Below the pieces are notes generated by a model. That model worked only from the letters and a program-made list of their open reading frames with translations, was not told the DNA's origin and made no database searches. This document shows positions 33,703-43,684 of a stretch of 64,000 bases of DNA, piece after piece. The translations under genes were made by a program, and so were the position numbers. How positions within the stretch are numbered: position 1 is the first letter of the stretch; each line of letters starts with the position of its first letter. Source of the stretch: Choanephora cucurbitarum (lineage: Eukaryota > Mucoromycota > Mucoromycetes > Mucorales > Choanephoraceae); the NCBI GenBank assembly GCA_025331435.1, contig JAIWNI010000061.1, positions 62,001 to 126,000 on the forward strand. The letters are read 5' to 3'.

Positions 33703-35188
33703 GTTCGCTAACCTCAAGGATGCTCGTGGCCTACAAGATGTCATTAATAGACTTGACAGTGCTGTTATTGTTTTCGTTGTTGATGGGGGTCTGTGACATT
33801 TTTAAAAGAAGACTATACTGAGAATAAAAGTGAGGAGAGAAGAGAGTCTTTCTTAAAATGACTTTTCTAGCGTAAATTTCCTGACTTGGGATTTAGATAT
33901 TTAAAGATGCTCAAACTTTCTTTAGCAAAGTATGAACTTAGAGACCTCAATTTTAAAGCTCTCTTTGTATTGGAATTGATCCCTTTATTTAAAGTCCTTT
34001 GATTGTTATACTGAGGAGTGACAAAATAGAGTGGGCATGTGTTTTCGACAGAATAAAAGCAATGTCGTCAAAGAAAACCCCTTTTCAGGCACCTGCCGCG
34101 GAAAGACAGAGAGGAGCCATAAAAGAAACATCATACACTTAAAGAACAAACCACTTGAGCTATAATCTAGCATTTCAACAAAATTCCATAGGGCTTCATC
34201 GACCCGCCCTTCAAAGGCATCAACAGCAAAATTGGGGTTTGAAAGTAAGCGACAGATATATAGATGAGGCAAAAGATATAGTAATAGCAATAAACATCTT
34301 CATGATTTTTGTAACTTTATTTCTAATCTTTAAAACGCAGGCATCTCATTCAAAGGTAAGTGCACGCTTTTCAGCTTAAGTTTTAACCAAACGGCAATGG
34401 AATACGGAGGTGTACTTTCTGTACTTCCAAGCAAAGTCATCATCAACGAAGTCTACTCATAGGGATGTAAGCGCATGTAAAGATGTGAAATAGATTAGTA
34501 GGCAGTTTGTGCGATTATGTGATGGCTGCAAGCTCATCAAGTAACATAAGAAATTCGATGCATGCGAACTTCCAAAGAGAACAAGTCTAGAAGGAACAAT
34601 ACAGCCAAGAGCTCAAGTCTGCACGGCATGCAAAGATTTTAAGAAATAACCAAAAACACGAAAATATAGCCAAAGATCTGAGGTATGCGAACTTCCAAAG
34701 AGAACAAGTCTAGAAGGAACAATACAGCCAAGAGCTCAAGTCTGCACGGCATAGCAACAGTCGAGAAATAATGCCCAGTTGGGAGAAAAACTAAAGTTTC
34801 AAAAGCCCATACAGTGTTTTCAATTAAATTTGTTGTGGGCTGAGTGTCCTGCGTCAGCTGCGGTAACTGAATCTCTCTCGTGACAAGAACATTTGCTTTT
34901 CAGTTTGCTCTGTCATTATTTCCTTTCTTGATCTGTTCACCTATCTCTTGACAATTGGCTCTATTCAATCTTTCCGTTTATATATTATCGCCCTTATTTC
35001 ATTAGTATGGATAGCACTCATAATCGCTTCAATAAGCATTATTTTTATGTTACTCAATCAATTCTGTCTCTACTTGAGTTTAATTGAAGTAATCTCTTTT
35101 ACTCTTTTCTATTTTATAACAAATCTAAAGTCCGGCAATCCGGCTTATTTTAAAAGTTCGAGGCAGTTTTTGATAGTGATGTTTTATA
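33703..35188. other. gene-free transposon-island DNA
   Basis: No gene recognised. It holds the 68-bp direct duplication listed separately. At about 34851-34882 it contains CGTCAGCTGCGGTAA, shared with the region just upstream of the 40749 gene (40605-40620), so it may be an upstream remnant of that gene family. Open stretches at 34006-34290 and 34948-35241 lack domains. Confidence 0.4.
34562..34752. repeat. identical 68-bp direct repeat (34562-34629 and 34685-34752)
   Basis: Both copies start ATGCGAACTTCCAAAGAG and end TCTGCACGGCAT with no difference seen, 123 bp apart start to start. Perfect identity in decayed surroundings suggests a recent local duplication. The 55 bp between the copies are not repeated. 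Confidence 0.85.
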
Positions 35189-36533
35189 CAGTGGCACAAG
35201 ATTTTGGTTCGGACACTTCTTTAAATAAAAAACTCCGCTGACAAGATATGTGAATTCATAGTGATCCTTATCATGCATATCCACTCCTGAGCTCATCAAA
35301 CTTTTGTCAGAGAATCCTTAACATGTCTACTTTTAGATGTTACAAATAAATTTTTTTATTTAATATCGGGTAGGGCCGCCTTTGGCATCAATAACAGCCT
35401 GGCATCTATCCTTCATACTGTCAACAAGACGAATGAAAAGATCATGGCTGATCTCCTTCCATGCTTCTAACAAAAGCTCCTTCAATTGAGCAGCATTTTG
35501 AACCGTATGCCGTCTACTCTCAATCCTCAACTCAAGAGCCCACCACAAATGCTCAATGGGATTTAAGTCTGGACTTTGTGCAGGCCAGAACTCAAACCCA
35601 CTTATCATATGTCGTGTCTTCCAAGCACGAGTAGCGGCAGCAGTGTGGCACGTAGCGCCATCTTCTTGGAAGATAAACGTCCTGTCTTCCTTGGCTTGAA
35701 GATCCAAGAGCCATGGCTGAAAGTGATCAGCCAAAATTTGGATGTATCGCTCAGAGTCTACTGAGCCATCCACGAACACAAGAGGCCCGGCTCCACCTCT
35801 CCAAAAACAACCCCAAAGCATCACACTTCCTTTACCAAACTTTTTGGTAGGAACTGTGAGCTCCTCTTTATAAGCCTGGCCTTGCTGTCGAATGACTCTG
35901 AGACCGCCTCGATGTCCTTCTATCTCATAACGAGACTCATTCGACCAAATGACACTGGCCCATTGATCAGTGGTCCAATTGACATGTTTCTTGGCCCATT
36001 CCAAGCGTTTTTGCTTGTGCTTTGGTGTTAAGGCAGGCTTCTTCTTAGCGTAGTATGAATTGAAGCCCATTTCGCGAAGATATTCAATGACTGTCGCCCT
36101 ACAGACATTTACCCCAAATCTCTCCAATTCGTGTTTGATAGCATCGAAGCTCAAGAAAGGATTCTTGGTCACGATGGACCGTAAATGCCTCATATCTCTT
36201 TAATCAACTTTCTTAGGTGCTCCAGAAGAGGGACGAGGCAGAGGTGAGTCTGTTTTGTTGATGCGAGCGATGATACTGTTGACAGTTGAAAGAGGTAGCT
36301 CAACCAGCCCAGCTATCTCACGTTGAGAATGACCGGCGCGATTGAGATAGAAAACTCCCCGATATTTTTCGTCTTTGCGCTCGTTGTAAGGACCACGCTT
36401 AGTAGTGTTTGTAACTTTAGGCATTTTGAGATTTGAGTAGTTTTAGATGGATAACAAAAGGTTTATTAGAGTAGTATTCAAGAAAGACGATAATAAATTT
36501 TTTGACTGTCCGAACCAAAATCTTGTGCCACTG
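35189..36533 (-). mobile_element. second Tc1-like DNA transposon, 1345 bp, inactive
   Basis: Terminal inverted repeats of about 25 bp begin CAGTGGCACAAGATTTTGG at 35189 and end with the exact complement at 36533. TA is duplicated at 35187-35188 and 36534-36535. The family differs from the element at 28271 (different ends and transposase). Its transposase gene is disabled by a nonsense codon and a catalytic substitution. Confidence 0.93.
35360..36424 (-). pseudogene. Tc1-family transposase with internal stop and mutated first catalytic Asp
   Basis: One frame of about 354 codons, broken only by a TAA at 36200-36202 between GAPKKVD and RDMRHLRSIV. The N-terminal helix-turn-helix (HSQREIAGLVELPLSTVNSI) and the second one (SFDAIKHELERFGVNVCRATV) are normal. 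In the core, the first catalytic position reads IWSNESRYE, with Asn where the family has Asp; the second Asp (IFQEDGATCH) and the Glu (SPDLNPIEHLW, about 35 residues on) remain. Both lesions would abolish transposition in cis, although the ends could still be mobilised by an active relative. Confidence 0.92.
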
Positions 36534-36568
36534 TATTTTTTCATTTGGAAAGTCATTTGGAATATTTC

Positions 36569-36594
36569 AAAAATCCTCAAATTTGAGGATTTTT
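36569..36594. repeat. 26-bp perfect palindrome
   Basis: AAAAATCCTCAAA followed directly by its complement TTTGAGGATTTTT. It lies 36 bp outside the second Tc1-like element in a 400-bp stretch (36534-36948) without genes. Further right, near 36701-36717, the strand complement reads GAGCATCTCCAATGGAC, similar to termini seen on some MITEs, so this may be half of an old miniature element. Confidence 0.75.
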
Positions 36595-36948
36595 TCATAT
36601 TTTTCAGAACATTTCTATATTTGAGGAGTCGATTTTTTCCCATTGGAGTTGCAATATTCTATTTGACTTTCTATATTTAGGGAATTTTGAAAAATAGAAA
36701 GTCCATTGGAGATGCTCTAACTTTATTGAAATAAGGTTAATAGAGAGGTTGTAAAAAGATTTTGCACTTTTTCCTTTTTAAAAATGTGAGACATACTCAC
36801 TTGATGTTACACAAAACTTTTTGTCAATTTGCCGAATTGGGTTTTAAAGTGTATATATCGCAAGTTCAAATATTACAATACCGTTGGTATCAAAAGCTCT
36901 AATTTTGAGCTGACTTGGTATTTGACTTGCGGAAGCAAATTATAGCAA

Positions 36949-37290
36949 ATGAAAGCTCTTCGGGTACTGCAGTTCGGCAACCTTGCTCACGCCTTTCCTA
37001 CCATGACCTCTGTCTGGGTGGCTATTACCAGCCTTAAGAGCGAGAGTGGTGAGGTGCTTCCTGCATCCACCCTGTGCCTATTGGGCACTGCGATTAGCGC
37101 CTTGTGGACGCACCATTATCGATGCATTTTCGACAATGAGTTTTGGAACCCGGAAGCCTGCTTCCAATGCTTTTTGGGCCGACATCGTTTCTCTGCCGGC
37201 TAATTAGTTTCCTTTTTATTTTTCTAAGTCGTAACTTCAATTTTTAATAAAGTATACACTTTTTACAAAAAAAAAAAATGAAAGCTCTTC
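36949..37290 (+). mobile_element. 5'-truncated LINE insertion with 13-bp target-site duplication
   Basis: The direct repeat ATGAAAGCTCTTC flanks the insert at 36949-36961 and 37278-37290. The 3' copy is preceded by a poly-A tail of about 12 nt. The insert, about 316 bp, encodes the last 80 residues of a non-LTR retrotransposon ORF2 (NLAHAFPTMTSVWVAIT...TLCLLGTAISALWTHHYRC), ending at TAA 37201-37203, followed by a short 3' UTR. The apparent start codon of this open frame lies in the target duplication, so it is not a real gene. The structure is the hallmark of target-primed reverse transcription with early termination. Confidence 0.85.
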
Positions 37291-37363
37291 AAAAATAAAT
37301 CTGCAAAACGAAAGCAAAATCCAATATTCGCTTTTGGCTTTATTTGTGACAGCTTTGATATTT

Positions 37364-37930
37364 ATTTAGTAGAGACTTTTGGGAGAAAAAATTCAGATGT
37401 CTCGGTTAAAGGTTGCGCAGTTTGAACCTGTTGAATGTCAAAAATCATTGCCCTTCGCTCTTTAAAAGATTTGGATCAATCAGTTACCAGCCTTATATCA
37501 ATTTGCATTAATGATATAGTTAACTATACGAAAAAATGGTTTATAGCTTTCAAATTTGATAGATTGCCTATGATAAGTCTATAAGTTATTCATTCTCACT
37601 TCTCTGCTATATCTAGAGATGTTTCTGTACGCAATGCTAGCATTTTTTTGTATGGTATCTTATATGATTACTATACGATGCGACTATCTAATTCCTCAAC
37701 AAAACTTGGTATAATTTTTTAATAGCATCTTATAAATATTATGCTAACAATCTATTGATTTAAAGACTTGGAATATATATTTCTTCTCTCAAATCCTGAT
37801 TTTTGTTCATTTTTACTCATTTTTGCTCGTCGGAACCGAATTTCGGCCAATAGAAATGCCTAAATTCATATACCGCCGTAAGGGGAAACCTAGAGGCAAT
37901 GAAATTTTCTCCCAAAAGTCTCTAGTAAAT
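37364..37930. mobile_element. MITE-like element with 20-26-bp inverted termini, about 567 bp
   Basis: TAGAGACTTTTGGGAGAAAA at 37370-37389 is repeated as an exact complement at 37905-37924; adding ATTTA on the outside gives arms of about 26 bp with one mismatch. The interior (about 515 bp) has no coding capacity. A non-autonomous DNA transposon is the simplest reading. A target-site duplication could not be separated from the arms. Confidence 0.65.
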
Positions 37931-38346
37931 CGATTTCGATACAAATAGCACTTCTCAGGTACATACTTAAAGGTTCTTAGATAGCTAGCTTTTGTTAACA
38001 ATGATAAGTGTTTTAAATAGAGGTAAAAATAAGGGAAATTGGGGTTAACTAACTAATCTGCCTTTTGATACTGTCAGCTATGTTTTTGGTAGTTTTCTAT
38101 TGCTTCGGGTTTTAATAATTCGGATCCAGTCAACTCACTACCTAGAAATATAAACGTGCGTCTTGCTTGTTGTAAGCTTAGATTTGAGTATGAAAGGTAA
38201 AGATTTATTTTTTGAGAAATGATGAAATTGAGTAAGCATCTAGCGAAGCGAATTTGACAATAATAAAAAATATAAAAAAGTTTATTGTCTTTGAGTGTTC
38301 ACTCTAGTGAGATTGTTGTATTTATCCATATATGCTTGTAGAGCGT
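37931..38346. other. spacer between MITE-like element and MULE relic
   Basis: About 420 bp, AT-rich, no gene recognised. The MULE's 3' terminal repeat should lie here but was not identified. Confidence 0.3.
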
Positions 38347-40455
38347 TCAGAGAATTTGTAGATTGCTTTTTAGAGGTTTTGCTTCTTCAAGAGTTGTGGA
38401 ATTGTTTGTTTGTAATAGGTCATTTCGACTGTAATATAACGTAGTAATAACACTACTAATTTGAGTAAGCTCATATTCAATTTGCGATGTTTCTTCAGCA
38501 TCACCAGAATTGCTTAAATCAATAATGGGTGCATCATTAAAAAAGAGGTTAGTTTCAGCAGAAGTTAAGCTCAAGTGAGGAACATGAAGCTTCAATAAGT
38601 GTATGTGTTTACATAGTCTCTGATTTTTTTGGTAGTAATAGCATGAACAGTTCTGGATAGCCGAGTTATCGACAGAAACGGAATATACCACACCCTCAGA
38701 AGTGAACGACTGAACCATAAACCTACCTTCTATATCTACATCGTCTTCATTTTCATCTTCAGGGGGAAATAAACATCCTATTTCTTGATTCTTCTGGCAC
38801 CCTTTCAGTTTCTGACTCTACTCTTCTTCTTTCTCTTTGAGTGCGAGTCATTGCTCCAGTATTCTCCATGTTTCTGATCTTCTCCTTCTCAAGATCATAC
38901 CCCACTTCTTTCGTCAATATATAAACCAACCTATCAAGTTTTCCATTTCTACTTCTCATCATGTAAACAGACTTAAGTTGGTTGTGCCAGGATTCAATGT
39001 AGTTGTTGGTTAGCATGTGACTAAACTCAAGAGGATGATAGGCGCGGCTCCAAATCTTGAACTTCTCTTCGTTACACCATTCCTTTTCAAAGTAGTCAAG
39101 GAATTCTTCAAAACCGGAATAAGCATCAAAAAATGTCTCGATCTTTCGATGAAAAGCATCTACATCATCTTCAAAGAGCATCAACTTTAACTCAGTCATC
39201 ATCTCTCCTCTCATCACACAGTTGTCAGCAGCTGTCTCGCCATACTTTACTTTTAGGCTCAGTTGTCGACCCCATCCTTGAGAGACATGAAATAGAGAAT
39301 ATTGAATCTCACAACCAGGAAAAACATTCTTGATGGCAGTGGTTTCATCCTGACTACAATCGCTAGTGATCTGCTTAGGGTCGGTATTCAACTCGTTGTT
39401 CTTCATGTACTGTAACCATTGTGTAATTGGGCCAAGAGTATGATCATTCTTAATCATTTATGCAACAGGATGTCCACGATTGATCAATTTATCATGCACC
39501 ACTATACTGTACAATATATCATTGACTCTTCTAGTGATGTCATAAGTGACATCCAAACAGACGGTATGGAATTGCTTAATAAGAGCTTGTTGGCTAGGAG
39601 AATTAAAGCCGTAAGCGAAGAGAGATACATCATCTGAATAAGAAGCTAAGTTGGTGCGAAAGATCATTAAATCCTTTAGAAGGAAGAACATCATTCAATT
39701 AAATTTATCAGAGACTTACTTCGTCGTCATTAAACAAGTAAAACTTCTCATTAGTCTAGCTAAGGCAAAGATAAAATACGGGAGGATAAAGCGATGTAAA
39801 ATGAAAATTAGATTGTTTAACTCTTGCAATTGATTCCAAATGTCATGGTAAGAAAATGTTCGACCATGCAATCTTAATTCTTGATTATCCAACTTGCGAA
39901 GAAGATCAACTCTTACTTGTCTAGGAAGTTTTGAAGAGTTTGATAATTGTTGCTCAATTTCATCCAAGACAGTAGAACTAAGGGGCAAAGTACGCAAGTC
40001 TTCCTAACTGTCACCGGGAGTGTGATTGACATACAAGTTGATAGGCTGGAAGACGTAAAATGAAGGCGTCTTTAGTGTAGCAAACAGCCCTCAACTGTGC
40101 AAGACAACCGCGCTTCTTCGACCTCTTCTGTACTAAGCGTCCATCAGCTTTGGCAGAAGAAACATACTTACCTGCACGATGACACTCGTTTGTCTGACTG
40201 AAGATAACACGCTTAGCGGGAACTTTTTTTGTTGGATCAGCTGGTGCATCAGAATCCTCAATTCTTCTTCCTTTGCTAGTTGTATATGTTCCACTCTTCT
40301 TCAATTCTCTAAAGTCACTTCTCCCAGACTGAATATTCAACTTTAATTGTTTAGTTGAATTATTTGACACCATTGACTTCAGAAGGAACAAGAGCAATGC
40401 TGATGTTGTCGAGTTTGAAAACGGTTTCAATTGCGGAAGCGATAACAAATGACAT
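38347..40455 (-). pseudogene. Mutator-like (MULE) transposase relic with SWIM zinc finger
   Basis: Minus-strand pieces in order: an N-terminal basic/FAR1-like region (40455-40011), HGRTFSYHDIWNQLQ (39997-39840), a DDE core and a SWIM finger. Catalytic positions: Asp in VCLDVTYDI, Asp in TSDCSQDETTAIKNVFP, Glu in NNYIESWHNQLK. The SWIM motif is CSCYYYQKNQRLCKHIH. At least two introns are likely in 39640-39830. Disabling changes are a frameshift near 40025 and a TAG near 40007, a TAA at 39458-39460 within HPVA/MIKNDH, and a frameshift near 38780 before the SWIM part. The true start (40453) and terminal repeats are uncertain. The family is clear; the element is dead. Confidence 0.8.
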
Positions 40456-40748
40456 CTTTATTGACTAGCAAATATTATTAATATTGGAGAATAGTATCAA
40501 AAAAGAGGAAGAGGATAGGAGCAAGGTAAGAAAAGCATAGAAAGGGAATCTAGCCACAAATCGATTTTCTAATCCTTAAGTTACCAGGAACAAGATTTTG
40601 TCCTACGTCAGCTGCGGTAATTAAACCTCTCTTATTCAAACAATTGCCTTTCATTCCATTCATCTATCATTATTTTTATTTTATTGATTTATCTCTTAGC
40701 CCTTCACTACTACTATTGCACTATATCGACTTGTATCAAGATTCAAAC

Positions 40749-42673
40749 ATGTTTTATATTGGCTCTAAAGGTAAATTACAACGAAACATGACTCCGCAGT
40801 GTGCTTACCTTTTTAATAGAACTTACTGACTTCCTGCGTGACAAATCCATTGTTGATCATTCTCTCAAAGAATTTGTTTCTAGACATGAAGATCTGATTG
40901 TATCAACCAACATATACAATTCGTGGGAAAAGTTGAGAGCAACCTGGATCAAACGATATAAGGAAGCACTCAAGAAGGAAAAGAAAGTCGACAATGCTAG
41001 TGAAAAGGCATTGTGTAGAATCGAAGACGAAGTCTGGAAGCAGCTGTACCAGACAACTGTAAGTATTGTTGCATACTATCTAAAAAATTCTTTTGCTTAT
41101 ACACTGGTTTATAGAAAGTAGAAGTAAATTGCCTTGGCACAAGATTGTTTCGTTGGTGTGAGGCAAAGGTAAGGATGGTTTCTCTTTTATCTGAATTATC
41201 TTCCATCATAATGTCAGTAGCTAAAAAGAAATACTGTCTACGTTAGTTCAAGGGAGAAGAGTTTGAAGATGTCGAGCAGACAGTAGAAGAAGTGTCTTTG
41301 TTGGAGCTGAAAGAAAGCAGATCACTAAAGGATTGCTTACAAATAATGAGTTGCAAATACTTGACGACCTTTGACACATTAAGCCATTTGTCAAAATGTG
41401 TATTGAAGTAATGATTATATGAATATGACTGAACATGTACTGATGCGATAAAATAGGCTCTGTGTCTCCAACATCATCAACATCAACAACAAGCAATACG
41501 CTGGTGAATACCAAAGGTATTTGACTATAAGTCAATACAGAAGCTTGCAAGAACTGAAGGCACCAAGAATGATCTCAGAAGAAGAAAGTGCCGAGATCAA
41601 GAGTTTGTTCAAAGACTGCAAGAAGGTAAAATGCACCCAAACACATAGAAAAAAGGGGGACAGATTATCTTACTCACTATGGTTTGCCTGTTAGACCTTG
41701 TTTGATGATGCCGGCTTCGTTGACTGTGGTGTTGCCAAAGGCAAAAGACAACAGATTGGTGCAATTTGCACCATGATGTAAGTGAGCACAAAATCAGTAG
41801 ACAGGATAGCATGGCTGACATAATACAATAGGAAAAACAAGCTTGATGAATGGGCAGTCATCGATGATAGCGAGGTTGAAGATGACAATGAAGATGAAGA
41901 TGATAATGACAGTGAAAAGAAGAAGAAGGAGAGAAGCAGAAAGAGGCAAAGGGCCATGGATGTTGATGAGTCCGACGTTGTTTATGTTCTGAAGGAGATG
42001 CTGAATGCTATCTTTGTTGATACATTGATGCGCTGGAAGAGTGGAGAGAGAACCACTGACGCCACAAAAAGGTCAAAAAAAACTAACTCCTCAGCCACCA
42101 ACACCAACCTCACCACCATCAAAAACTTGATGGGCCGACGAAGCGATTTGGTTGCTTACAACCACAAGAAAATACCTGTTTGTCTGTGTGAGGTGAAAGA
42201 TGGCCTTTCTGATTCCTCCACCACTCATCAAGAATCAAAGAGCATTCGATGCTCAAAGTCTTTGCAAGTCTACAACAAAGTCATGAACGGTCCAGAGAGC
42301 ATTTGGTCTTTGGACATGAATGGTAAGTGCATAGAAAGAAAGGAAAAGAAAGACACAGTTGTGTAACAAGGTAGAAATCGATAGGACAAGAAGGCTACTT
42401 GTACTACTTGACAAGATATGAAGATATCGATGTTGTGCTTCCTGGAAAGAGGCTCTTTATACCCTTTTGTCCAGAAGAAATCAACAGTTTAGAGAACACA
42501 ATCGAAGCATTGTACGAGTTAAAGGTAACGCAAATCAAGCTTTATTAGCCGTAAAATGGAAAGAAGCAAAACTAATGCATAACAAATAGAACTGTTTGAA
42601 GGAGTACAGCAATGCGTTGAGTGAGGAGAACTTGGGTGGGACCTCTTTGGGACAGACATATCATACCCCATAG
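40749..42673 (+). CDS. multicopy-family protein of unknown function with possible PD-(D/E)XK nuclease motif
   Basis: Eight exons follow clean splice sites and phase (40749-41058, 41115-41168, 41247-41407, 41457-41625, 41695-41777, 41832-42322, 42385-42524, 42590-42673), giving roughly 490 residues. The N-terminal region starts FYIGSKGKLQ and is duplicated at 27347. Exon 1 has one frameshift in a T run near 40809-40813; the rest is open, so it may be a sequencing error or a recent mutation. A long acidic-then-basic linker (DDNEDEDDND, then KKKKERSRKRQR) looks like a nuclear signal. Exon 6 has GRRSDLVAY, 12 residues, then CEVKDG: a D...ExK spacing like restriction-endonuclease-fold enzymes, followed by QESKS. 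The C-terminus (GYLYYLTRYEDIDVVLPG) is unassigned. No named family recognised; the nuclease idea is inference. Confidence 0.6.
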
Positions 42674-43684
42674 AAATAAATCATAAGCAAAGTGTTAATT
42701 TTTGCAAGAGAAAACTCTTAGCCTCTAGTTCGATAGATTCCTTTTTGATTCTTGTTGTGAAAATAAAATTTAATGCATAGTATTCTTTCACTGCCAGCTA
42801 TGAATAAAACATGTTGCTTTTATTGACATTACTGATGTCTGCATTAGTGCTTGATTGCTTATACAGCACAATCGATCATGATAAAAGAGAGAAAATGCCT
42901 ATATGTCTTGACCTTCTGTCCTGTCTCAGTTGTATCAAGTTCTAATGTTTCGAACCGTTGTCGGATTTAGTAGGCAGACAGAGATAGTAGGACAACAATC
43001 AATGCTCAATTCTTTCAAGATTCTGGTTACCTTGGACTGAATTGTAGGCTTGACAAAATGCGATCATGTAATCCTGACATAAACACCTCGTACTAACCTT
43101 TTTCTTTTTTCTTAAATTGATTAAGCTATCAGTTGCACTTTCTATGTCATATTGATTTCTTTTGATAAAGAACAATCTATTTATGACTGTCTGACGTATC
43201 ATTGCTTGGATTACTACCATCCATAACACTTGTTCATCTGGCAGAGAAGAGCTGTGCTGGGCGTAGAAAGTGTTTGTTACATCTATTGTAGTCGCATTGA
43301 GTGCGACAGATACTCTCATCCACGCAAGAGCTATGCCTCATCTGTTGCAATACGATTACCTTCTGCAAAAAGAATTGCTTCTTCTTTTTCTTTTCTCCTT
43401 TGTTTTTCTGACGAGATTGAGTAGCATAGTAAGTGCAATCTTACTTTCTATTTCCTTGTTTTCATATGTGTGTTATTGCAATAAAATTTATTTGTACATA
43501 TGTTTATATCACTATTGTTGTTTATAATCGCAATTACTTTTTTTATGGCAACAGTGTTGGTTTTCTATATGTAAGGTATAAAATAAATATGATACACAAC
43601 AAAGAGGAAAACGAACAGTGAAGAGATCTGAAGCAATTAAAGGTATATTTGACAGACTTGTGGTTATTCTGGTTTGTTCTGTAT
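42674..43684. other. intergenic region, right edge of the transposon island
   Basis: About 1 kb. Contains 3' flanking sequence of the unknown gene (AATAAA-like signals at 42675-42682 and 42762) and that of the convergent secreted-protein gene. The minus-strand open stretch at 42999-43319 shows no domain. Confidence 0.4.

Noticed and set aside
34948..35241. 97-codon hydrophobic plus-strand frame
   Set aside because: It runs across the left end of the second Tc1-like element (35189) and has no known domain, so it is a chance frame.
36949..37203. Apparent 84-aa gene starting MKALRVLQ
   Set aside because: The start codon lies in a target-site duplication and the body is the 3' end of a LINE ORF2.
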